DNA of 11,751 bases from Bacillota bacterium (GTDB lineage Bacteria; Bacillota_E; Sulfobacillia; Sulfobacillales; Sulfobacillaceae), in the NCBI GenBank assembly GCA_021820165.1, contig JAKADW010000028.1, positions 1-11,751 of the forward strand, read 5' to 3'. This document shows positions 6,747-11,580 of this stretch, one piece after another. A program made the position numbers and the translations under genes. Numbering within the stretch: position 1 is the stretch's first letter; each line of letters opens with the position of its first letter. Under the pieces are notes generated by a model, which worked only from the letters and a program-made list of their open reading frames with translations, did not search any database and had not been told where the DNA came from.

Positions 6747-7298
6747 TCAAGATACAGCCACAGAACGGGCCACCCGTTGGTAGAGAGCGTGGACCAGTTC
6801 TTGGATGACGCCCACGGCCAAGTCGTCGGCTAAGATGTCCCCGGGCTGAAATTTTTGATGGGCGAGCGGCAGCAATACTTCGGGACGGTGAATCACATCG
6901 GCATTTAAGAACGTGAGGACTTGACGGAGATGCATTTGCGCCCTGAGGGTGCCGAAATTGCCCATAGACGCTCCCAAAATGGCCGTAGGTTTACCGGGAA
7001 GGCTTGATCCTTCAGGATCCCGGGAGGCCCAGTCAATCCCATTTTTGATGACCGCCGGAAACGAGCCGTTATATTCGGGTGTGATGAACACCAAAGCGTC
7101 CGCACGCCGAACCAGTCGCCAAAAATTGCGGGCCGCATAAGGCGGATCGAGATCGGGATTATAGAACGGAAGCGCCGCGATATCGGATTCTTCCACCGTC
7201 ACATCGGCGGGCACTTGGCTTTTGAACGCCCGAAAAAGCGCCCGATTATACGAACCTTTTCTTAGGCTTCCCACGAAAGCCACCCATTCCTGCTTCAT
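6747..7298 (-). CDS. NADPH-dependent FMN reductase / azoreductase-like flavoprotein
   Basis: A 183-residue flavodoxin-like reductase. GSLRKGSYNRAL (10-21) is the FMN phosphate-binding loop. PEYNGSFPAVIKNGIDWAS (74-92) is the hallmark segment of the NADPH-dependent FMN reductase family, which includes chromate, quinone and azo-dye reductases. ILGASMGNFGTLRAQMHLR (108-126) is the usual third motif. It is cytoplasmic and acts on quinones, azo compounds or free flavin; the substrate cannot be told from sequence. The ATG at 7296-7298 has AGGAGG at 7305-7310 (minus strand), 6 bases upstream. It is the first gene of the operon ending with wrbA, and is read divergently from the YodB-like regulator gene through a gap with overlapping promoters and inverted repeats. 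Confidence 0.9.
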   Translation of the reverse strand: MKQEWVAFVGSLRKGSYNRALFRAFKSQVPADVTVEESDIAALPFYNPDLDPPYAARNFWRLVRRADALVFITPEYNGSFPAVIKNGIDWASRDPEGSSLPGKPTAILGASMGNFGTLRAQMHLRQVLTFLNADVIHRPEVLLPLAHQKFQPGDILADDLAVGVIQELVHALYQRVARSVAVS

Positions 7299-7352
7299 CG
7301 TCCACCTCCTGCACTAGAGTTCCCCAAATGGGGGGCATCAATGGCTAATATT

Positions 7353-7375
7353 TAGTTAGCTACTACCTTATAGTA
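7353..7375. promoter_or_regulatory. TAGT/ACTA half-site cluster, candidate HxlR operator
   Basis: TAGT (7353-7356), TACTA (7361-7365) and TAGTA (7371-7375) alternate in orientation at roughly ten-base steps. TACTA-N5-TAGTA is a perfect inverted repeat, and TAGT-N5-ACTA overlaps it. A further dyad ATATTTA/TAAATAT (7348-7354 and 7374-7380) shares the same centre region. The cluster covers the -10 region and likely start of the minus-strand flavoprotein operon. That is where a YodB-like repressor encoded next door would be expected to bind. Confidence 0.55.
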
Positions 7376-7402
7376 AATATCTAATCACGCTTCATTTGTC
7401 AA
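7374..7402 (-). promoter_or_regulatory. candidate promoter of the FMN reductase-wrbA operon
   Basis: On the minus strand a perfect -35 box TTGACA (7402-7397) is followed after 17 bases by TATTTA (7379-7374), a poor -10 box inside the inverted-repeat cluster. A perfect -35 with a weak -10 under a putative repressor site is a common inducible arrangement. Confidence 0.45.
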
Positions 7403-7419
7403 GTCTCCCGCGTTATAAT
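7391..7419 (+). promoter_or_regulatory. candidate promoter of the HxlR regulator gene
   Basis: A perfect -10 box TATAAT lies at 7414-7419, with TTCATT (7391-7396) 17 bases upstream as a weak -35. It overlaps the -35 region of the opposite promoter, so the two are likely to influence each other. Transcription would begin near 7426 and leave a leader of about 80 bases. Confidence 0.5.
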
Positions 7420-7456
7420 AAATGGCTGAGGGACGTGTCAGAATAAAGGAATAGAA

Positions 7457-7483
7457 ATGAAAGGCTCCGTAGATTTCGTCTGA
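7457..7483 (+). CDS. possible 8-codon leader peptide before the HxlR regulator
   Basis: ATG AAA GGC TCC GTA GAT TTC GTC TGA encodes MKGSVDFV, with AAAGGA (7445-7450) 6 bases before its ATG. The stop codon falls inside TCTGACA (7479-7485), which pairs perfectly with TGTCAGA (7436-7442). Small frames with a weak binding site are common by chance, so this is only a candidate. Confidence 0.2.
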   Translation: MKGSVDFV

Positions 7484-7505
7484 CAATGAGAGAGGAGGTT
7501 TATCC

Positions 7506-7829
7506 GTGAAAGAATTCGATCTCTGCCCGCGTTTTGAGGCCGCCGTCGGTCTCATTGGCAAGCGCTGGACTGGGCTTATCATCGAGGTTCTGTTGCAAAA
7601 GCCGCAACGGTTTTCTGAAATTGCCCAGGCCATTCCGCAGGTGAGCGACCGTATGCTGGCAGAACGGCTTAAAGAATTAGAAGCTGAAGGGATTTTGGAC
7701 CGTCGGGTGTATCCAGATACCCCCGTAAGGGTTGAGTATTCGTTAACTCAGAAAGGCCGCGATTTGGCCCCGGTCATGCAAGCGCTGCACCAGTGGGCCA
7801 ATGATTGGATATTGACTCCGACCCCTTAA
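7506..7829 (+). CDS. HxlR-family redox regulator, YodB-like
   Basis: A 107-residue winged-helix DNA-binding protein very similar in layout to Bacillus subtilis YodB: N-terminal C7 followed by PRFEAAVGLIGKRWTGLII, then FSEIAQAIPQVSDRMLAERLKELE (36-59) as the helix-turn-helix and RRVYPDTPVRVEYSLT (66-81) as the wing. In YodB the matching N-terminal Cys senses quinones and diamide and releases repression of an azoreductase gene. This protein keeps that Cys but has no C-terminal cysteine, so it would sense by thiol alkylation or by a disulfide between subunits involving C7 alone. The GTG at 7506 is preceded by AGGAGG at 7493-7498 (7-base spacing). It is divergent from the FMN reductase-wrbA operon, its most likely target, and probably represses itself too. 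Confidence 0.9.
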   Translation: MKEFDLCPRFEAAVGLIGKRWTGLIIEVLLQKPQRFSEIAQAIPQVSDRMLAERLKELEAEGILDRRVYPDTPVRVEYSLTQKGRDLAPVMQALHQWANDWILTPTP

Positions 7830-7842
7830 GAGCTCTTAGGGG
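7822..7842 (+). terminator. hairpin at the end of the HxlR gene, possible terminator
   Basis: CCCCTTAAG and CTTAGGGG pair around AGCT with one bulged T, and the stem includes the stop codon. The downstream sequence is C-rich with no T-run, so termination here is uncertain. Confidence 0.35.
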
Positions 7843-7892
7843 CCGTCCCTCCCGTTGCCCTCTTCCCTTTCGTCGTGTACCCTTAGCCTATG

Positions 7893-7911
7893 CCACTCTA
7901 TACAATAGTGG
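7893..7911 (+). promoter_or_regulatory. candidate -10 region and dyad upstream of the aminotransferase
   Basis: TACAAT (7901-7906) could serve as a -10 box about 30 bases before the gene. It sits inside an inverted repeat CCACT...AGTGG (7893-7897 and 7907-7911), which could be an operator. No convincing -35 box is present. Confidence 0.3.
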
Positions 7912-7936
7912 AAAGTTTGCTAAAGGAGCGATGCTG

Positions 7937-9109
7937 GTGAAAGTGGCGGCCCGCATGGAGAAACTGCCCCCCTATCTATTTTTGGAATTAGACCGATTAA
8001 TCGAACGCGAAAAGGCTCAAGGTCACGACATTATTAATCTCGGCATCGGAGATCCCGATCAGCCGACACCCCAACACATTATTAATGCACTCAAGCTTTC
8101 CGCTGAACGAGCAGACAATCATCGATATCCCAATTACCTCGGAAGCGTTCCCTTCCGCCAAGCGATAGCAGGGTGGTACGCGACAAGATTTAATGTGACC
8201 TTGGATCCGCTCACCGAGACCGTGGGCCTCATCGGGTCTAAGGAAGGCATCGCCCACCTCACCTGGGCCATGGCCGGACCCGGCGATGTGGTGTTGGTTC
8301 CCGATCCCAGCTACCCGGTGTACGCTGCCCAAGCCTTATTAGCAGGCGCCGATATCCATATGCTTCCCTTGCGACCGGGGAACCACTTCTTGCCCGACTT
8401 CAAAGCCATTCCTGAAACGGTGCTGGAAAAGGCCAAAATTCTCTGGATAAACTACCCCAACAATCCGACCGGAGCCACGGCCACGCTGGATTTCTTTGAA
8501 GAAGCGGTTGAACTCTGTCGTCGTCATGACATTCTTCTCGCGAGCGACTTGGCCTATGCCGAAATTGGCTACAATGGGTTTCGCGCCCCGAGCGTGCTGG
8601 AAGTCCCGGGAGCTCTCGACGTGGCCATCGAATTTTATTCGCTCTCCAAGCCCTTCAACATGACCGGGTGGCGAGTAGCCGCAGCCGTCGGCAATCCCTT
8701 GGCCGTGGATGCCTTAGGGACCTTGAAGTCCAACCTCGATTCCGGCGTCTTTACGGCCGTGCAGGAAGCCGCCATCGTGGCCTTGGAGTCTGATCCGATG
8801 GCCTTCTTTGCCGAGCAAAGTCGCCTCTACCAAGAACGGCGGGACATTGTTCTTGAATCCCTGGACAAGATGGGACTTCATATCCCTGCTCCCCGGTCGA
8901 CATTCTATATCTGGTTTCCCACACCCCAGGGAATGACCTCCAGCCAAGCCAGCGAGTTCTTTGTACAAGAAGCCCACGTGGTCGTGGCCCCCGGATCATC
9001 ATATGGTAAAGCCGGGGAAGGCTGGCTCCGCATTTCGTTGACCTGTCCCACCGAACGTCTGGTAGAGGCAATGGAGCGAATGAAAACGGCCGTTCGCCGG
9101 TTATCCTAA
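7937..9109 (+). CDS. dapL: class I/II aminotransferase, LL-diaminopimelate aminotransferase type
   Basis: A 390-residue fold-type I PLP enzyme. Visible landmarks are INLGIGDPDQPTP (33-45), GSKEGI (100-105), YPNNPTG with N176, ASDLAYAEIGYNG with D204 and Y207, YSLSKPFNMTGWRVA with PLP lysine K238 and R246, and a C-terminal GEGWLRISLTCP with the substrate-carboxylate Arg. DPDQPTP near the start plus SLSKPFNMTGWR is typical of LL-diaminopimelate aminotransferase and close aspartate-type relatives. The enzyme would make LL-diaminopimelate from tetrahydrodipicolinate and glutamate. I chose GTG 7937 because AAGGAG (7923-7928) is then 8 bases away; ATG 7931 leaves only 2 bases. The glutamate racemase gene follows after 24 bases, and both products go to peptidoglycan, which supports the DapL call. 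Another substrate such as aspartate or alanine remains possible. Confidence 0.8.
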   Translation: MKVAARMEKLPPYLFLELDRLIEREKAQGHDIINLGIGDPDQPTPQHIINALKLSAERADNHRYPNYLGSVPFRQAIAGWYATRFNVTLDPLTETVGLIGSKEGIAHLTWAMAGPGDVVLVPDPSYPVYAAQALLAGADIHMLPLRPGNHFLPDFKAIPETVLEKAKILWINYPNNPTGATATLDFFEEAVELCRRHDILLASDLAYAEIGYNGFRAPSVLEVPGALDVAIEFYSLSKPFNMTGWRVAAAVGNPLAVDALGTLKSNLDSGVFTAVQEAAIVALESDPMAFFAEQSRLYQERRDIVLESLDKMGLHIPAPRSTFYIWFPTPQGMTSSQASEFFVQEAHVVVAPGSSYGKAGEGWLRISLTCPTERLVEAMERMKTAVRRLS

Positions 9110-9133
9110 GGCATCTTCACCCGAGGTGATTCC

Positions 9134-9964
9134 ATGTCGTCATCGGGCCCTATTGCGCTGTTTGACTCCGGCGAAGGCGGCCTTACGGTCCTTAGCCAAC
9201 TCATCCAGCGCATGCCCGGGCAAAAGTTCCTCTATGGGGCGGACTCGTGCCATTTCCCCTATGGAGAAAAATCGCTCGACCAAGTTAAGGCCTGGTTCTT
9301 GGCCTTCTTGGATTTTTTTCAAGAAGCGGGAGCCCAGGCCGTGGTGATTGCGTGCAATACAGCCACCGCCGCGGCCTTGCCGGAGGCCCAACGCCGCGCC
9401 CGGATCCCCGTCATCGGAGTGGTCGGTCCGGCTTGTGAACGGGCGGCGCGCATCACCGAAAACGGCCGCGTGGGCGTGTTGTCCACCGAAGCAACCCATC
9501 GCTCAGGCCTCTATCCCGCCCGTCTTCACGAAATCCGCCGCGAGCTTTTCGTGCTCTCTAAGCCCTGCCCAATCCTGGTGGTCATGGCGGAAAACGGTCA
9601 AATCGACGGGATTAACGTGGAAGATGCCGTCCGAGCTTGCGTGGAACCGGTGCTCGATACGGGGGTCGACACCGTGATTCTCGGATGCACTCACTTCCCC
9701 CATATGCGCACCGTATTTAACCGGGCCGTAGGCGATCGGGCTTTCATTGTCGATCCGGGCGAGCAAATTGCCGACCGTCTGGCGGCAGAGCTTCCTGGTT
9801 CGCCCTTAGGTTCTTATGGAACCGTGGAGGCATGGACGACGGGCCGTGTCGACCGATTTATCGATGTGGCAAGGAAACTTTGTCCCAGCATCCCAATCAA
9901 CGCCCACGCATTAACGTGGCAGCATCAGCGTCTCGAACCTGCGCTTGACAGCGCAGGCAGATAA
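9134..9964 (+). CDS. murI: glutamate racemase
   Basis: A 276-residue cytoplasmic, cofactor-independent racemase that makes D-glutamate for peptidoglycan. FDSGEGGLTVL (10-20) gives D11 and S12; most homologues have FDSGVGG, so the Glu at position 14 is a small variation. The two catalytic cysteines are C74 in ACNTATA and C185 in GCTHFP, with H187 beside the second. PYG (42-44) and GVVGPA (95-100) also match the family. The start ATG is supported by GAGGTGAT (9123-9130), a long match to the 16S tail. It follows the aminotransferase gene by 24 bases and is probably co-transcribed. The last codons contain both a hairpin and the -35 box of the cysK promoter. Confidence 0.94.
   Translation: MSSSGPIALFDSGEGGLTVLSQLIQRMPGQKFLYGADSCHFPYGEKSLDQVKAWFLAFLDFFQEAGAQAVVIACNTATAAALPEAQRRARIPVIGVVGPACERAARITENGRVGVLSTEATHRSGLYPARLHEIRRELFVLSKPCPILVVMAENGQIDGINVEDAVRACVEPVLDTGVDTVILGCTHFPHMRTVFNRAVGDRAFIVDPGEQIADRLAAELPGSPLGSYGTVEAWTTGRVDRFIDVARKLCPSIPINAHALTWQHQRLEPALDSAGR
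9938..9957 (+). other. 8-bp hairpin at the 3' end of murI, over the cysK -35 box
   Basis: CCTGCGCT (9938-9945) and AGCGCAGG (9950-9957) form a perfect stem with loop TGAC, within the last codons of murI. As RNA it could end murI transcripts, although only a poor T-tail follows (GATAATTCGATAATTCC). As DNA it is a dyad centred on the TTGACA box of the next promoter. Confidence 0.5.
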
Positions 9965-9973
9965 TTCGATAAT
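9945..9973 (+). promoter_or_regulatory. strong sigma-A promoter of cysK-rrf2
   Basis: TTGACA (9945-9950) and GATAAT (9968-9973) are separated by exactly 17 bases, making eleven of twelve consensus positions. The -35 box lies inside the murI coding region. Transcription should start near 9980, giving a leader of about 88 bases before cysK. Confidence 0.7.
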
Positions 9974-9995
9974 TCCTATTAAGACGATATGGATT
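9971..9995. promoter_or_regulatory. dyad over the cysK -10 and start, candidate Rrf2/CymR operator
   Basis: AATTCCTAT (9971-9979) and ATATGGATT (9987-9995) form an inverted repeat matching at seven of nine positions with a seven-base spacer. It covers the end of the -10 box and the expected transcription start, the right place for a repressor. Rrf2-family proteins bind AT-rich dyads of about this size, and one is encoded two genes downstream in the same transcript. Confidence 0.5.
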
Positions 9996-10050
9996 AGGGG
10001 ACCGCAACCGGGAGTGGCCCATGCGGGGATGCAAAAATTCCCCTAAATCC
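9991..10050 (+). promoter_or_regulatory. structured leader of cysK with two competing pairings
   Basis: GGATTAGGGGA (9991-10001) pairs with TCCCCTAAATCC (10039-10050) in an 11-bp stem with one bulged A. Inside are CCGCA/TGCGG (10002-10006 and 10022-10026) and a small GGG/CCC hairpin (10010-10012 and 10018-10020). A second GGGGA at 10025-10029 could instead take the same TCCCC (10039-10043). The stem ends four bases before the ribosome binding site. I do not recognise a known riboswitch class. Confidence 0.45.
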
Positions 10051-10067
10051 CACGAGGAGGAACAATT

Positions 10068-10985
10068 GTGCGTTACGAATCGCTGTTGGATGCCATAGGC
10101 GGAACCCCACTCATCCGGTTGCAGCAAGTATCCAAAGACACAGGCTGGGACGTCTATGGAAAATGGGAAGCAAAAAATCCGGGAGCTAGCGTTAAAGACC
10201 GCATCGCCTGGGCGATGATCCAAGCGGCCGAAGAGGACGGCCGTCTCAAACCCGGTGGGACCATTGTGGAGCCCACATCGGGCAACACCGGCATTGGCCT
10301 TTCCTGGGTTGCGGCCGCACGGGGCTACCGAGCCATTTTCACCATGCCGGAAAGCGCCAGTGTGGAGCGGCGCGCCATGATGCGTGGATTCGGAGGGGAA
10401 ATCGTGCTTACCCCGGCGGGCGAAGGCATGAAGGGCGCCATCAAGAAGGCCCAGGAAATTACCGAATCCACACATGGGGCCGTGATTCTCCAGCAGTTCG
10501 AGAATCCTGCCAATGTTAAAGTGCACTATGACACCACCGGGCCCGAAATTTGGAACGACACCGAAGGCCGCGTCTCCGCCCTCATTTCGGGGGTCGGTAC
10601 CGGTGGGACCATCACCGGCGCCGGATCCTATTTGCGGGAAAAGAACCCCTCGATGCACGTGGTTGCCGTAGAACCAGCAGAATCGCCAGTGCTGGCCGGG
10701 GGAACCCATAGCCCCCATCGTATTCAAGGGATTGGAGCCGGCTTTATCCCAGCGATTTTAGACACCCACATCTATGACACATTGATTCAGATTCCCGACC
10801 AAGTGGCCCTTGACACAGCCAAGGCACTGATGCGGGAAGAAGGTTTAGCCGTCGGAATTTCCAGCGGCGCGGCCGTCGCTGCAGCCCGGCAATCATTGCC
10901 TCCGTTCGGTTCGTCGGGAGTCGCCGTGGTGATTTTGCCGGACCACGCCGAGCGATACCTGTCGACCGCCTTATTTCAGGACTAA
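10068..10985 (+). CDS. cysK: cysteine synthase (O-acetylserine sulfhydrylase)
   Basis: A 305-residue fold-type II PLP enzyme that turns O-acetylserine and sulfide into cysteine in the cytoplasm. NPGASVKDR carries the PLP lysine K43. EPTSGNTGIG (68-77) is the substrate-binding loop, GVGTGGT (175-181) binds the phosphate, and GISSGA (263-268) holds the Ser near the pyridine nitrogen. The C-terminal segment reads PDHAERYLST where most relatives have Gly before Glu-Arg-Tyr, as in PDTGERYLST; this lies close to the cofactor but is not catalytic. The start GTG 10068 is fixed by AGGAGG (10055-10060), 7 bases upstream. It has its own strong promoter, a dyad operator and a structured leader, and is followed after 3 bases by an Rrf2 regulator gene. 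The acetyltransferase supplying its substrate is in the operon 6 kb upstream. Confidence 0.94.
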   Translation: MRYESLLDAIGGTPLIRLQQVSKDTGWDVYGKWEAKNPGASVKDRIAWAMIQAAEEDGRLKPGGTIVEPTSGNTGIGLSWVAAARGYRAIFTMPESASVERRAMMRGFGGEIVLTPAGEGMKGAIKKAQEITESTHGAVILQQFENPANVKVHYDTTGPEIWNDTEGRVSALISGVGTGGTITGAGSYLREKNPSMHVVAVEPAESPVLAGGTHSPHRIQGIGAGFIPAILDTHIYDTLIQIPDQVALDTAKALMREEGLAVGISSGAAVAAARQSLPPFGSSGVAVVILPDHAERYLSTALFQD

Positions 10986-10988
10986 CCG

Positions 10989-11441
10989 ATGAATGGACTA
11001 AAGACATCCCTCAAAGTGGGGCTTCGTATTCTCGAATTGCTTAGCCGGGCGGAAGGCCATCCGTTAACGGTTCGCGAGATGGCAGTTCGGTTGGAGCAAT
11101 CGGAAAAATATTTGGAACAACTGCTCTTGCCTCTTCGGCGAGCGCGTATAGTCACCAGTGTCCGAGGGCCCCACGGCGGCTATTTGTTGGCTCGACCGGC
11201 GGCATACATTACCCTTTTGGAGATTGTGCAACTGCTCCAAGGCCCGGTGACCTTCTGCGAGTGTCCGTCGCGGGATTGTAAGGAATGTCTGAGCCCACCG
11301 ATATGGCAAGCCTTAGAATCCTGCGTCGAGGCTAGCATGGTGAATGTCAGCTTAGCTGATGTACTGGCGGGGCACACGCCCGACATTCCTGGCAAGATTG
11401 CACTCGGGCCCAACTGGGTCGAAGGCGGCTTAGGTATCTAA
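10989..11441 (+). CDS. Rrf2-family regulator with a Cys cluster, CymR-like by context
   Basis: A 150-residue Rrf2 winged-helix regulator. LTVREMAVRLEQSEKYLEQLLLPLRRA (26-52) is the helix-turn-helix and SVRGPHGGYLLARP (57-70) the wing, both close to the family pattern. After the dimerisation helix it has C90, C92, C97 and C100 (FCECPSRDCKEC) and C112. Bacillus CymR lacks such a cluster and senses O-acetylserine through complex formation with CysK. IscR and NsrR have three Cys in this region and bind an Fe-S cluster. So this protein is CymR-like by position next to cysK but may carry a metal or Fe-S centre. The ATG is 3 bases after the cysK stop, with AGGA (10978-10981) 7 bases upstream. It is the last gene of the transcript and would regulate itself through the cysK promoter. 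Confidence 0.85.
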   Translation: MNGLKTSLKVGLRILELLSRAEGHPLTVREMAVRLEQSEKYLEQLLLPLRRARIVTSVRGPHGGYLLARPAAYITLLEIVQLLQGPVTFCECPSRDCKECLSPPIWQALESCVEASMVNVSLADVLAGHTPDIPGKIALGPNWVEGGLGI

Positions 11442-11442
11442 G

Positions 11443-11473
11443 AGAGGCGCTCCCCGTAAAGGAGCGCCTCTTT
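11443..11473 (+). terminator. intrinsic terminator after the cysK-rrf2 operon
   Basis: AGAGGCGCTCC (11443-11453) pairs perfectly with GGAGCGCCTCT (11461-11471) around the loop CCGTAAA, followed by TTTCG. The stem begins just after the TAA of the regulator gene. Confidence 0.88.
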
Positions 11474-11544
11474 CGTAAGATGTTAACTCCTACCGCTTCC
11501 TCCCGCTGCAACTCCGATTTAGGGTTTTAACCGTGTCATAAATC

Positions 11545-11574
11545 TTTACCTATAGTTATCCATAGTTGTATAAT
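11545..11574 (+). promoter_or_regulatory. promoter of the IS607-type recombinase gene, leaderless layout
   Basis: TTTACC (11545-11550) and a perfect TATAAT (11569-11574) are 18 bases apart. Only six bases separate the -10 box from the ATG at 11581, so the transcript would begin at or next to the start codon. No free ribosome binding site is available. The spacer holds the near-repeats TATAGTTA and CATAGTTG. The DNA from 11474 to here shows no gene and is more AT-rich than the rest of the window. Confidence 0.5.
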
Positions 11575-11580
11575 TTAGGT

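Noticed and set aside
6124..6783. Plus-strand open frame of 219 codons opposite wrbA
   Set aside because: It lies opposite a complete WrbA gene with an excellent ribosome site, is rich in Arg and His, and has no recognisable motif.
7805..7936. Upstream extension of the aminotransferase gene to 7805
   Set aside because: That start lies inside the HxlR gene and the extra residues are Arg/Pro-rich without similarity. The AAGGAG at 7923-7928 fixes the start near 7937.
9995..10010. T-box-like string (AGGGG-ACCGCA) upstream of cysK
   Set aside because: A T-box needs a long specifier stem upstream and a terminator/antiterminator pair. The gap is only about 100 bases and no terminator T-run is present.
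9897..10727. Long minus-strand open frame of 276 codons opposite murI and cysK
   Set aside because: It is the mirror of cysK, which has full catalytic motifs. The mirror protein is rich in Gly, His, Phe and Pro and shows no domain.
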